Assembly (NCBI GenBank): GCA_965153455.1
Contig: OZ234500.1
Coordinates: 9,982,001 to 10,046,000 of the forward strand
DNA length: 64,000 nt
Source of the DNA: Sphagnum compactum
Taxonomy: Eukaryota; Bryophyta; Sphagnopsida; Sphagnales
Direction of reading: 5' to 3'
The translations under genes were made by a program, and so were the position numbers. Positions 1 to 11,905 of the stretch are shown here, piece after piece (position 1 is the first letter of the stretch; every line of letters starts with the position of its first letter). The notes beneath the pieces are model-generated. The model saw only the letters and a list, made by a program, of their open reading frames with translations, was not told the origin of the DNA and made no database searches.

Positions 1-18
1 TGTCCATTAGAGGTTACT

Positions 19-640
19 GTGACATACCCACGTTCAAATTGGTTATGCTCAGTGCTTTCATCTGATGATTTTATGTCACTAGTTCGCATGGCAGACTGGA
101 GTAGCTATGATTATGACAGTTGTGATAGTGTTTTGCATACCATTTGCAAGGTGATAGTAGAACTTGACCGGAATGAGGCTCTACAGGAGCATGGCTACCT
201 TACACGACTCATCTGTCTGTCTGATCAGAAGGCTGGTGTCATAGGTGTTGCTCATGTTCTTGTTGGTAGGCCTATTGTCGGAACACAGTAAATCCTTTGT
301 TGAGCAGGAAGAGTTTTTTAATTTTATTCTCATCTGGCTTCTTATCTAGTGACGCTTTGGACCCATGGGTTGCAGCTTGTTGCTGGTGAAATGAGGATAC
401 TATTGAGTATTTTGATTTGCTATGTCTCTTGAGTGCTAGTCAACATGATGACTGAGTCTTCCCATTGCTTCTGTAATTGCAACAGAAACTGAGGATGCTG
501 ATTTTTTATACTGGTTTGGGCAGATTTTGGGTGGAGTATTGGTATACTTATCTACACCCATCATTGGGAGCTGATGAAGTGAGTAGGTAGTCATGGCAGT
601 TTGTCACTGCTATTTGTGATGAAGGTGACAATCTGACACT
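19..640 (+). pseudogene. Decayed coding relic, unidentified
   Basis: An open frame of about 90 codons runs from base 19 to 291 and has protein-like composition (segments such as ADWSSYDYDSC and VIVELDRNEALQEHGYL). The apparent reading then continues in other frames: a stretch reading FVEQEEFFNFILIW lies at about 297-345, another reading EDTIEYFDLLCLLSASQ at about 394-445, and EDADFLYWFGQILGG at about 492-535. Stops and frame changes separate them. This pattern fits a degenerate gene or the edge of a larger one that starts outside the window. I do not recognise the family. A chance open frame remains possible, so confidence is low. Confidence 0.3.
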
Positions 641-3640
641 TTTTGAGCAACTCTAATAAGGTGATGACTACACTCCCACTCATATTATGTTCAAATTGTT
701 GTCGAGATTTCTCTGCAATTTCATAGATATATGTTCAATTGGATATATATATCTTCCAAGATTTGAAATTCTCTGAGAAAAATTACAATTGAGAGTACCC
801 TGCAGCAGTCTTTGTATATTGCTTTTATAGTCTATTGTCGGTATGAAATTGCCCTTGAGGAGGAGTATTTGAGGAATGTTCACCATGTGTTATTTGGAAG
901 CCACAAGTGAGCACATTTTTTGGGAACTTCATGGAGCATCTCTTATTCTAATTGTTGCTGATTTGAACTTGCCATAAGGGGCTGAGCATTTACTTGATGA
1001 GCTGCTTGTTGAGTAGCCAGCACTAGATTTGGTAGCTTGTCACCATGTGTCCTTTCCTCAGGGGGACCTTTTGCACTTCAGGCTAGAAGGAGAAGAAATT
1101 CACTGTGCAAACAAGGGTGATGTCAACCCCAAATGAAACCTATACCTTGCAAAATAAGAGAATATTTCTTTTGAAAACTTGTCTTTCAAAACAGCAGTAA
1201 ACAAGCAGCTCATTGTGTAATGGCTCTGCCCTGTTCAAACAAGCTGCTAGTTGCATAATGTTTGCCTAGCACATGGGTATTTTGGTGCATGTAAAAACAA
1301 AATCAAGAGAAACCCAACTGTTCCTTCCAACCAGTTCAAGTAGGAAATGTTCCTGAAAATGTGGCACCAAATGAATTCAGCAGTAGTCTTTCCCTGATAG
1401 GCAGAGCCAACAAGATCATCAGAACCAATGGAAGTTGGAACCAGGTTGGGGTGCTTTGCAACAGAATCATGAGAAATGATGGAAGTTGCAACCGGTGTAG
1501 GGTGGTTCTTTGATTTTGGTAAGAACCTCTGGATTTTGTTTTTTTGAAAATCTTCAGAATCTCAGAACCTCCAGTTTTGGTTCTTTAATGTTTCAAGATT
1601 CAAATAACCATTGGTTCTGGGTTCCTGAGAATTTTTCAAGAAACTGGTGGTCCCAATGAAAGAACCAACTTGTTAGGGTAGTTTCTTGGAACTGATTATT
1701 TGATTTTCTTTGTTTCAAAACCCTAGATAAGGATCAAAACCAGTTCTGTGATTTTTTTAAGAACCTCCCCTTGAGGGTCAAATTTGATTGAGAACCATCG
1801 GTCAAGGGTATACATATACCCTACCCTTACCCAGCTGCTCCAGGTGCCAAAAAGTGAGAACCCTCTAGCACTGGTTGGAACCATGTACCCTACTACCATG
1901 GTTCAGCTAGATTGACCACAAAACACATGAAATCAACAAAACAGCTTAGCGAGTACAATTAAGTCTCCAGCTGCTCGCCTTCACATTGGTTCTGAGTTCA
2001 ATCCAAAATTGTACCCCAAGAATCCTACACTAAAAATAATGTGAAGTCTCTTGTCTTCTGGGCAGAACAATCAAACAAATTGAAACTTAGCCTCGCCAAA
2101 ACAAATTGAAATCAACCAGTCAAAACCAAGCAAAATTTGCTGTGCAGAATGGATTCAATATCTACCCATCTGCAAGATTTTGTTTGTTACACCAAACTAC
2201 AATATTTTAAAAAATTACTAGACTGCAATTTTTAAAAAATTTGCAGTTTCTACAAAACCTCGAATATTTTCCATTGCAATAGAAGCTGATTTACCATTTG
2301 ATACTCATCTGCTGAACAATCCAATGAACAACAGCACAGGTACACATGGATGGTCCAATGACTGAACATCAAGTTATAATGTGCACAGATCTGGTTTTTT
2401 TTTGGGGGTTGATTCATAGCCAAAAGGTCCTGTAAAAAACTGCCCTGCAAAATTACATGAGGGATTTTTTTTTAAATAATGGATTTTTAAAATCACCCAA
2501 AACACCCCTCGCATAGCACCATGTGCGCCAAAAGGCAAACCACACGTCTCCCTCCATTGCCAAACAAGGGATGCTTGTCTTTAGGCTCCATCACCAACAT
2601 CACCTTTAGGGCTTTAGGGCTTTGCCAATCTATGACCATATGTTATAATATATCGTTAAATGGCAACCACCTTGTTTGGTAGGTCACCCGATGAGCTACC
2701 CTTCCCCCAAACTAATAGTATGCTCCCCATTTTGCTTTCAAGTCCCATATGTTGTGGTTAGTATTGTTCATGCCTTTTCTTTTGAAATCTTGAAGATGAC
2801 AACAACACATGGTTGTTGCCTTGAATTTTTTAGGAAAACTTAAACATTTGTGATTTTTTAACAAATTGATTTTGAGTTTGTTGCGAGCTCACCTTGAATT
2901 TCTTCACCTTGTTTAATTTCTCATATGATGATGTAATTGCAAATTGTGAAAAGGAGGTCATGATAAAATTTAAGAATATGAAATGGAATCTCTTCACCTT
3001 GTCTAATTTCTCTCCCATATGATGATGCAATTGCATTGTAGAAAGAGTTTATGGTGAGATACAATGCAAAAGCTTATGGTGAGATATTAGATAGACATGT
3101 TAAAAAATGATTTGTGGTTTTGGTCATGTATTATAGAATTATGTATGTCAAAGTTGCTCATATGGTTTGGATTTGGGTGAAGGTTTTGATGTGTGTATGA
3201 GTGCATGATTGTGTTATTGTAGAGGGCAAGACCTTCTACGGTTAGGTTCAATTCCCAATGGTCATTGGTTGGTGTGATTATTAAAGATTTAAATTTTGTG
3301 GGGTCTTGATTTCTACCTATAAAATAAATTACTGGGATCACCATAGCTATGAAATCCATAATTAAATATAGTTTTTAAACTATATCACCAATCATTCTAA
3401 GTGCAAAAATAGACAATTGTCAAATTCGAGAAAACAAAATAGCACCAAATGGTAGGCTTCATTGAAAACAAACCATTTGCCAAAATGCTATTTTAAAAAA
3501 GAGAGATTGTAGCCTGACATTTCTCCCTTCAAAATTTAGCTTATAGCAAAATACACTATACTAGCCAATTGATGGCAGCCATTGTGGCACTCTCCATACC
3601 TGGGGCCAAAAAATAAAAATAAAATATCCCTGGCACAGGT
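641..3640. other. Spacer without a recognisable gene
   Basis: No open frame here has convincing coding character. The stretch at about 1380-1900 is rich in GGTTCTTTGATT / GAACC words shared with other parts of the window (separate entry). Bases 2901-3030 contain an imperfect tandem duplication with a period of 90 bases (the word TCTTCACCTTG starts at 2901 and again at 2991). The short repeat TTATGGTGAGATA recurs near 3049 and 3074. The rest is AT-rich spacer. Confidence 0.5.
1380..1900. repeat. Dispersed GGTTCTTTGATT-type repeat, copy 1
   Basis: This stretch repeatedly uses words such as GGTTCTTTGATT, AAGAACCTC, GAACCATCGG and their complements. The same vocabulary occurs at about 10290-10390, 50010-50440 and 54690-55160. 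The copies are diverged and partly rearranged, so no ends can be fixed. It is probably an old dispersed element. The mix of both orientations suggests internal inverted repetition. No coding capacity is visible. Confidence 0.4.
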
Positions 3641-3647
3641 TCGCACA

Positions 3648-3780
3648 GACGATCCAACGACCGAACGGCGAACGGCGGCTTGCACCGGTACGCGCGGACG
3701 ATCCGACGACCGAACGGCGAACGGCGGCTTGCACCGGTACGCGCGAACGATCCGACGACCGAACGGCGAACTGCGACGTG
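3648..3780. repeat. GC-rich 49-bp tandem repeat, nearly three units
   Basis: Units start at 3648, 3697 and 3746, giving an exact period of 49 bases. Each unit contains the words GACCGAACGGCGAAC and GCACCGGTACGCGCG. The block is sharply GC-rich within AT-rich surroundings. Open frames on both strands across it arise because stops are rare in the repeat. Because 49 is not a multiple of three, each frame rotates from unit to unit, so the apparent repeated peptides are not evidence for a protein. Confidence 0.85.
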
Positions 3781-4144
3781 CAGGGGTGGTGCGCACCTCT
3801 GCGCAGCCGCGAAGACGAAGACGAAGAGCTCTTGGGCGAAACCCATGGCCTGAAGAAACTGGCTGAGAGGAATTTTTGCGCCTGCGCCGCGCTGCACATC
3901 AGTTTGCACACGACAGAAGACAAGAAGTTTATTTTCCTGGGATTTTTGTTTATTTATTTTTGGCGGTTTCTGTGACACTCTTCTGTCGATCATGCGATTC
4001 CTGAGTTTTATCACGTGGAGTTCGAAGATGATCGCGCAAAGCGAGCCATTCAGTGAGGAAGGACTTCTTACGATGATACGCCGGACCTAGTGATTATAGC
4101 GGCACGGCGCAAACTGATGTCTTGGGAACTCAATTTCCGGTGGA

Positions 4145-4149
<5 letters not shown>

Positions 4150-4210
<61 letters not shown>
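4150..4210 (+). repeat. (GA)n microsatellite upstream of the PX gene
   Basis: An uninterrupted GA dinucleotide run of about 60 bases lies about 345 bases upstream of the chosen start codon of the PX-domain gene. GA/CT tracts are common in plant 5' leaders and proximal promoters, so it may lie in the leader or promoter of that gene. This placement is inference. Confidence 0.9.
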
Positions 4211-4213
<3 letters not shown>

Positions 4214-4554
4214 CAGCGCTGGTAGTGAAGATTTCCTAGCTCTAGATCAGATGCGACACTACTGTACAGACTGAATCTCTTTGGTTGGGAGCAACAAGAT
4301 TGTCGGATCGATCCTATTCTGATCCGTTCTTCTCCGTGTCCAATTCTATTCGGTACCCAAATAGTTTTTTTGTAAACGAGGAGGGAGCAAAACCTGGTCA
4401 TTCGGCTTTCCAGTCATCGGAAGCCAGACACAGCAAAAGGCTGTGTCAGGGATTTTTTTAGGGTTTAGGGTTATTGGATGCGATCATCATCAGCAGCAGT
4501 AGCAGCAGGGAATCGCACACAAGGCCAAGAAGTGGAGGAAAGAGAGAGAAGGAG

Positions 4555-7500
4555 ATGTCGGGGCGGAGCCCACCTCGACATCGTCATGATGGAACCTCTC
4601 CATTGCCACTGGGGATGGATGCAAGCCCGGCTCCTTCTCAATGGGTCAACTCTCACAACCTTTACCTCTTGTGATCAGAACCCTAATTACAATTTCCATT
4701 GAAGCCAAACTATGCACAATTGAATGCTGAAAGAGAAGAGAAGAAAAGCTTCAATTGAAGCCAAGCATTTGCAAAACAAAAAGCTTCCACAGAACCTTTA
4801 CCTCTGCTTTTTTGCAATTGCTACAGAATGGCATGCACACTAAGTGGCCCCATGATTCCTGCACTGGATGGAGCTATTGTGTGTTCATTCCCTCATGGGT
4901 GGTCTTACCTGAAGCCAAAGCTGCAGATGGTTCCTTTGTCAATCCCATTGTGGTACAACACTGTTGCTCTCCTGCTGCCATTCATTCTGTCCTTTGTATT
5001 GAGAAATCTGTCATTTCTTAGCTAATCAGGTGTTGAAAATTGGTTCATGCAAAAGCAAGCAAGCTTCTGTCTCTCTCCTCTTTGATTTTAGGAGTTATGT
5101 TTGGGATGGCAGTTTTTCAGGGTGCAAGTGGGTATTCAGTCCCCTGATGGCATTAGTGCATTGAGGGGAATACTTCGAAGATTCAGTGATTTCTTGAAGC
5201 TTTTTACTGCAGTGAGTATTTGCTACACCTTAAGCTTTTCAAATGGTTTTTTGTTTTGTTTTCACTGTTTCCAGCGTACTGGAGAGAGATCGACTCACAA
5301 AAATCTTTAGTTCATCCATTATCGTATCATGCACAGGAGGTTTTAGGCTGCAAGATCCTGAAACAGAAGCGGTTCTCTGTGTCCTGCAGTTAAAGCAGTC
5401 TTTTCCAAAGAAGAAATTGCCAGCAGCCCCAGCTAAACATTCACTGATGCGTATGAACTCAAGCACCTTACTTCTTGAGGTATGATAATAATACATTCAC
5501 ACTGGAATGCTGTAGCAGAAGTTTCTAGAAGAATTTCCACACTGTCAGATGTAATCAGTGATGCATTATCCATGCAAAAGTGCAGACTACACAGCTGTTT
5601 CTTACCACAGTTTATTGTTCATTTTTTCATATTGAATGTGAAGGGGGTTTGCATAGACATGATTGTCAAGGGCAATGGGCAAGATGTACCTGAGATATAT
5701 AGGATTCAATTAAAGTGACTGCCTTTGCTCTTGCTAGTGGGAGCATTCTATCAAGACTTGTAGTGCTATTAATAAGCTTTTAAGGTCAAAACCCATTTTG
5801 TCCCTCATTCTGTTCATGGGTGTTGATACACTGAGCACCTCTAGTTGGACAGGCAAGAGATTGTCAAAGTTCTGTATTTCAGAACATTCAGTTTGCTTTG
5901 AGCAGTTTCCATTTACACAGTGTGCGTGCATCAAGGTGTTGTGATTTTTGGAGGACAATTGATTCCTCCCAGTACTGAGTCTGGGTTTTGTTGTATGCAG
6001 AGAAGGTATGCATTGGAGGATTGGCTTGGAAGGTTGCTTGCTGACATAGTCATATCTCGTAGTGCCCCCATGGCATCCTTCCTTGAGCTTGAGGCTGCAG
6101 CCAGATTTGGTAAGCAAACTGCACAGATGCTTTGTATACGGAGATAGATGGGTGAAAAGGGTTTGCGGTCAAGCAATTCTTTTGTGCACATATGCCCATG
6201 ACTTGATGGAAATTTTTGTCTTGCAATGCACTTGTCTTGAGCAGTGGAGTTTTGTATTTGCACTGTAAGAGACAACAGTTCATGGAAGTATAGTAATAGG
6301 TTCTTCGTTATGAGTGGCAGCGGTGCAATCTATAGGAGATGGCCAAGCACAGGCAAGTGCCTCTGTAGTAGCAGGTTTACCCCCAACCAACAATGCTTCA
6401 TTGCATCTCTCACCAAGCCCCACCTCAAGACTATCATGGACAGGTGGAGGAGGTTCATCAGTTGCTTCAGGAGGCTTGTCAAACCTTGAATATGGAAGTG
6501 ATGGGACTTATGCAGATTCTGGAGTTGGCACTTTGCGGAAGGGGAGTGATAATGGCTTGGAGATTGAGATGAAAGCACTTGCCATTGAGGAAGAATCAGC
6601 TATTATTGCTGCAGTGTCAGATCGTGGTGAAAACCTCCTCCATGATCAGAGAACCTTATTAACATTCACAAGGAGTGGTGGTGGAGAGGAAGCTGGGATG
6701 GATTTGCATATGCAATCTTCAACTCAGGAAGAAGAACTTGTGCAAAGTTTTGAAGGCAGAAAACCATCATCATCAGCCTTGGTAATCTGTTGTACATATT
6801 ATCTAGAGTTTCTTTGTTGCTTTTTCCCTTCTCTGTTCAACAAACATATGGTGGGGGTCATCCAAGACTGTGTACTGATGTGTGGTTTTGCCATATCCAG
6901 GTTACATTGCATACAGAGTATGAAAGTGACTCCCATTCAGAATTTCCAGCAACCGAAAGAGGGAACCAGGCTGATTTGGCAGGGATAATCGCTGGAGTTT
7001 CAACTTCGAAAAGCTCTACAATGGCAGGAATGGGGCATAGGAAATTTGAGCTTTACCATGGGAGAAAGGCATCACAGGACAGTATTGCCAGTGAGATGAG
7101 TTCTTTGCCAGGGAGTGAGATCTCCCATGGTGTTCTTTTGGACATGCCACTTGAAGGTTCATCCTTGGCGCAGGACAGCAGCGAGCCAAGAAGGGAAGAT
7201 TGGATGGGCGGTGTCGAAACAGATCTCCTGAAAGGGACAGGGTTGATCATTCCAGTAGATCAGCGGGGCAAAGTGAGACTTCTCATGGTGACATTGCGGA
7301 GACGTTTGGCAGTTGTGAAGGCAGATATGGAGGATGCACTTGCACGGTTGAAGCAGGAAACTGCAGTTAAGGAATTTCTGACAGCAAAGGTAAGGGCACT
7401 TCAGAGGTCTTTACTTCAAAAGTTCAGAAAATGAATTGTTAAACACTTGGATGGTACAAGCAACACTCACCAAGCTTGTATATGGTTAGTGATGTCCATG

Positions 7501-9651
7501 GTGTTTTCAGCTGATTTGGGGATCCTGCAACTACCATATTTCTTTCGTAGTAGTTGGGTGATGTATGGAAAGCTAAGACCCTTCAAGTTTTGCAAGAAAC
7601 TGAAACCATTTGTTTTCTCTTTGCAGGTGAGGGACTTAGAAGGGGAGGTGGACAGAATGCGACGTAAGGGTAGGGATGTGCTTCAAGAAGCTGTCTTAAC
7701 AGAGCGAGAACATGTGACTTCCTTGCAGTGGGAGCTTGAAGAATGTCGTGCTGCACTTGCTACAGCTGAAGAAACTGCTCAAACTTGCCAGGTTTGTTCC
7801 TGCTGGTTTTGCTGGTGGATGTTATATAAGTGTCAGTATGTCTGCATGAGTATGGTCTAATTTGTACAAGTGGTCTCTGTGTCATCCTATGGCAAGCAGA
7901 CCTTCACATCAGACACATGTCCTTATCTCTAGTGTTTAAAAGTTGGGTATGAGTTGGCTCATCACCTTGCTCTGGTGTAGGGTTATGATTGGATTTAGGT
8001 CTTTAGACTCTGAGTTGATGTAGATGTGATATGTGACCTGGAAAGTTCTATTTTGTTTGGAACAATTATGTGTGTATTACACTCTATAGAACAATTATGG
8101 TTTTCTGGCAGCAGGATGCAAGAATCCAGGCAGAACAGTGGCAGAAAGACACCAAGATAAAACTGGAACAGACAGAGAAGGCGATGCAGGAGATGGAGCA
8201 GCAATTGGAAGCCCTACAACAGGCCCATGATGCAGTGGATTCTCAAGCACGCACTGACAAGAAGGTATACATTGCAAAAAAAATTGCTATCTTGGGTCAG
8301 ACTGCACTGCAGAGAGATAAGGCAGTAGCATGGAGTTTCAGGTCCCTCACTGGCAAAGCAGAGCACGTGCAAAGCTGTGTATATGTCATACTTGTTGCAA
8401 ATTCTTCAGATTGAGAAAACTGAAATCTTTTAACCTCTTGGTCAATGATGTGGAAAATCTGCTCTTGTGGTGTGGTGTCAGCTGCTTGCAAAGGAAGTTC
8501 GGTTGCTTCGACATTCACAGAATGAACTTAAGATGGAAGCAGCACATGCACTTGAGGCTAAGGCTGCTCTTGAGGTGGGTTCTCTGCAATTCTCTCCATG
8601 GTATGATGATTGCAAAGACAAAGATGAAGCTCAGTTGTCCAGGCTGATAATTGGAGCCAAGGGTGGCTATCATGTTAGAACAATAGGTTAGCTGGAGATC
8701 TGTGTCATGGGCACTCGTGCAAGTTCAAAGGAAGGAAACCCTGTAACACAGAATCTTATTGTTTGACTTCTAAAGATCTGTCCAAAGGTTTGGTGCAATT
8801 GTTGTTTGGTCTTGTTCCTGATAAGCTATAATTTACATTCTTGGTGGTACCTGAACTTGGTGATTACCTTGCAGTTGAGTTTGCAGGAAGAGAAGCATAA
8901 GCAAGATGGGATAAGAGCAGTTAGATCCAAGTTTTTGTATGAAATGGCCATGCTTCGAAAACGGCTGCAAGAGTGCAGCATGGAGTTTTTGGTGAAGGAA
9001 GATAACATCCCAGCAAGCGAGAATGGTGTGTCAGCAGGGATGATAAATGCTTTTGAGCTTCTCTCCACTTCTGACAACCATATTGACCTTCTTTTGGCAG
9101 AGGTGGGTGGATATTGGCACTAGAAAACCTTGCAGCATGTGTTTTTCCTGGATACTGTATCTGTTGAGAATGCCATAGAATATTGTGATGACAAATTTAT
9201 ACAACTAAGTGGCGCTAGATGCCATTTCCTCTTTTCTTCAGTTGTCTATGAGATACATTTGGAAGAGGTCTTGACTTCACAGGTGACCAATTAAGTCAAA
9301 TTGTACGCATCTTCTTGCTTGCAGGCTCAACTCCTTGCACAGGAGGATGATAAGGAACCTGGTAATGCCCTGCCATCAAGAAGGAGATCACAACCTGAAG
9401 GTGATGAACCCCACAGTAATGGTGAGACTGGAAGATCACAACAACAGACAACTAATTTGCAGGCCTCCAGTTTGGCCACAGAAAGTGAAGCTGTATTAAG
9501 AAGTATACTAATTGATATGTTCATAGACCAAGCCCAGCTCCAGAAGGTGCTAAATTCCGTCACACGGAATGCTTTGATATCAGCTGAGAAGTGGAAAAAG
9601 GACCCAATCCCCACTGAAGCATCAGTTACAAAGGAGACTTTACTAAATTGA
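4555..9651 (+). CDS. EREX-like: PX-domain endosomal Rab5-effector-like protein (EREX type)
   Basis: Twelve exons join in phase: 4555-4644, 4827-4952, 5113-5211, 5390-5479, 6001-6109, 6321-6781, 6901-7389, 7627-7791, 8115-8264, 8482-8574, 8875-9102 and 9325-9651, giving about 808 residues. The N-terminus reads [11 protein letters not shown] followed by [18 protein letters not shown], which I recognise from the plant EREX family. The PX domain (about residues 45-170) has the RRF phosphoinositide-contact motif at residues 94-96, the proline-rich [12 protein letters not shown] loop and the closing [13 protein letters not shown] serine/glycine-rich linker (about 170-430) is followed by a long coiled coil (about 440-700: repeated Glu/Lys/Gln heptads in exons 7-11). 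Arabidopsis EREX is an effector of canonical RAB5 on endosomes and acts in vacuolar protein transport; the same role here is inferred. The ATG at 4555 was chosen because it begins the conserved N-terminal block. The exon 9 acceptor could lie three bases upstream, and the exon 11 acceptor 12 bases downstream. Confidence 0.88.
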
Positions 9652-10946
9652 TTTCTGTGATTCCTAATGATAGACTGGATGGAATCTTGTACAGATCCAG
9701 GTTGTAATGCTACAAGCACTTGCCTCATGAACATCTGTCGTATTGTCAAAAAGGGTGCTTGAGATGGAGGGGAGATTTTGTTTCTCAGGCCCGCTTTAGA
9801 CTAGAAATTGGGACCCAAAAATTTTGGGTCCAACTTTGAGCATTTTTGGCTTCTTGTTTGGCCCCAAGTTACTAATAAATGTTAGAACATTGACAGTCAG
9901 GATATTAATAAAATGCTGGAACATTGGCCGGCCGGCCCCAAGGGTTGCAAATTGGCTTCCCAAATGCATTGGTATCCTTTTATTACCCTTGGGGCCAATA
10001 CAAGGCCATACAGTTCAGCATTTATTAGTAAGTGAAAAGACTTTTTTCATTTCAAACTTGACTCCTAGTGTAAAGCCCTGCCCTTGGGGGCTGATTTCAA
10101 CTTTTGCACCAATAGGAATGCTTGGTTTGAGTTGAACCTTGGCCTTGACTCCTTGTGTAAAGTGGGCCTTAATTTTATAAATATTCCCTACTTAGACTAA
10201 CTAAATCAGGGTCTCTGAGTCCAAACCTAACTTTTCTTGGGTTTGATTTTGACGCTAAAAAAGAGGCCTCACTCGAGAAGGTGTGAAGGTACCGAATTAT
10301 TATAAAAATTCAGAGCCACAAAACTTTGAAAAAAACCAGAACCGAAGGTTCTTTGATTTCTAAAAATGTGAAAATCCGAGACTGGAGGTAGGCTATGTCA
10401 CCATGTCTTTGGGCCCTAGTTTGACCCTCTTATCTTTGCTTCATCCGCAATTTGAGTGTAGCCTGGAAGTGAGCTAAGCTGGCTACTGTTTAATGAAACT
10501 GGGTATCAGCCCACAAGATGTGCATGATTTTATACTAACAAGACAAAGTCTTCATGAACAATATGAGCAGCAGTGAAGGCAATTGTAAAGGCAATCCAAA
10601 ACTGAGGGTGAAACATGGAATTAATGAACAATACAAGCAGCAGCAGTGAATGCAATTCCAAAACTGAGGCTGAAACTTTCCAAAACTGAGGGTGAAACTT
10701 GTGTGAGGACCAATTTTTAGCTGAGAAACACAGTGTGGTCCCCTCTTTGCTTTTTTTTTTACCAATACCTATGTACTGTTTTCATGTTGATTTTTTTGAT
10801 TTCGTCCCCAGTTTCGACAACAATATTCTCCAACACCATTACATCAGCCTAAGCATAATAAATCTTTGGAATTTGCTTGCATATGTAAAACTATTGCAGT
10901 GTACATGTTTTATTCAAGATCAAATGTTCTTCAATTTCATTCAAAA
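9652..10946. other. 3' flank and spacer of the PX gene
   Basis: No coding region is visible. The stretch contains a perfect 10-bp-arm palindrome at 9811-9831 (separate entry), partly repeated text around AATAAATGTTAGAACATTG and AATAAAATGCTGGAACATTGG (about 9875-9925), a copy of the GGTTCTTTGATT vocabulary near 10290-10390, and an imperfect duplication at about 10560-10695 in which GAATTAATGAACAATAC and CCAAAACTGAGG(G/C)TGAAAC words recur. Confidence 0.5.
9811..9831. repeat. Perfect short palindrome
   Basis: The arms GGACCCAAAA and TTTTGGGTCC flank one central A, giving ten perfect base pairs. It lies about 160 bases after the stop codon of the PX gene. It could be the tip of an old inverted-repeat transposon, or a structure in the 3' region of the transcript. 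Nothing else in the sequence decides between these. Confidence 0.8.
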
Positions 10947-11103
10947 CTAGTGGGTACCCGTGACCTTCGGACACTGTGAAGTCCCCCGGTTTCTTTAAAC
11001 CAAGAGAGACACACGGGGGTGCACAAGGCACGATGGGCGGGCCAAACCGGGGGGTCGAAGAGCGTCGCTTCCGCTCGCTGCAAACGCAACGCAACGTGCC
11101 AGC

Positions 11104-11293
11104 CCCTTGCCTTCTCGAGCTACACAGAGAAAGGAGAGAGACGATCGAGTTCGGGTACCCGAGCCGGTGTCGACGACAGCCCCCGGAAACACACGGGCCC
11201 CTTCCCTTCTCAAGCTACAGAGAGAAAGGAGAGAGACGACCGAGCTCGGGTACTCGGGCCGGTGTCGGTGACAGCCCCCGGAAACACACGGGC
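11104..11293. repeat. About 95-bp tandem duplication inside the Helitron-like element
   Basis: The word CTTCTC(G/A)AGCTAC starts at 11111 and again at 11206. Each unit runs through GAGAAAGGAGAGAGACGA, GGTGTCG(A/G)(C/T)GACAG and CCCCCGGAAACACACGGGCC. The second unit is slightly shortened. The duplication is confined to the mobile element. Confidence 0.8.
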
Positions 11294-11496
11294 CCTGTTT
11301 CGGTCCACCCCTGGCAAAGAGCTTGGTTTATGGCCCGAGACTCGGGTCTTCGTGGGGAGACGGGGCTTCGTCACCGCCCCGGTTTAATACTTACTCCCGC
11401 GATTCCACACACCTGGGCGGTGCCCTACCTTTCCTGTCACTTTTCTCTGCGTCCAGTGGTCACAGACACACGGACAGATAAGGCAATTAATATATA

Positions 11497-11899
11497 CTAG
11501 TGTGAACCCGGTGCATACTGCACCTGTCGAGCTCCCCCCCACCCGGTCCTTCCCATTGCCCACTCCGGTTTTTTACCCCGTCGACCTCCCCCCGTCCTTC
11601 GCATTTTCCATTCCGATTCTTTAACCCGTTGATCCCCCCCCTTCCCCTCTTATATATAATTAACTCCCCGCCCCGTGCTGGCCCCCCTGCTGGCCCCCCC
11701 CCCGCCCCGTCACCTGTCACCCCCCCAAAACCCCCTCTCCATCCTACGGTCGTCGACCGGTGCTCGGTCCTGTCTCTTATCTTTTTCCCGTCACTTTTCT
11801 CTGCGTCCAGTGGTCACAGACAATCTGCGTCTAGTGGTCACAGACAGTCTGCGTCCAGTGGTCAGGGACAGACGGACAGACAAGGCAATTAATATATGA
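11497..11899 (-). mobile_element. Non-autonomous Helitron-like element, inner copy
   Basis: Plus-strand CTAG at 11497-11500 is preceded by A. On the minus strand the 3' hairpin is a perfect GGTGCA-GTA-TGCACC, nine bases before CTAG, the same spacing as in the outer copy and the copy at 46 kb. The other end reads AATTAATATATGA followed by T at 11900 (an alternative end is 11902, because GAT is repeated). Near that end are three units of a 24-base repeat containing CTGCGTC(C/T)AGTGGTCA. The end sequence TCTGCGTCCAGTGGTCACAG is shared with the outer copy, showing the two are related. No coding capacity is visible. Confidence 0.6.
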
Positions 11900-11905
11900 T
11901 GATGA

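Larger units (their letters stand above)
10947..11905 (-). mobile_element. Non-autonomous Helitron-like element, outer copy interrupted by an inner copy
   Basis: On the minus strand the element ends in CTAG followed by T (plus-strand ACTAGT at 10946-10951). Nine bases upstream of that CTAG is a short hairpin, GTGTCC-GAA-GGTCAC, with one mismatch. The other end carries AATTAATATATA (about 11486-11496). This layout (5' TC, 3' hairpin then CTRR, insertion between A and T) is characteristic of Helitrons. The body is GC-rich and has no replicase/helicase gene, so it would be non-autonomous. Its 5' end appears to be split by the inner copy, with the last few bases resuming at about 11900-11905. It contains two units of a tandem repeat of about 95 bases (11104-11293). 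Confidence 0.55.

Noticed and set aside
3556-4014. Overlapping long open frames on both strands around 3.6-4.0 kb
   Set aside because: They exist because the GC-rich 49-bp repeat lacks stops; the same peptide words appear in different frames and strands, and there is no splice or family support.
10947-11899. LTR-retrotransposon or SINE interpretation of the GC-rich elements
   Set aside because: There are no flanking target duplications, no direct terminal repeats and no A-rich or simple-repeat tail typical of SINEs; CTAG|T with a hairpin nine bases inside fits Helitrons better.
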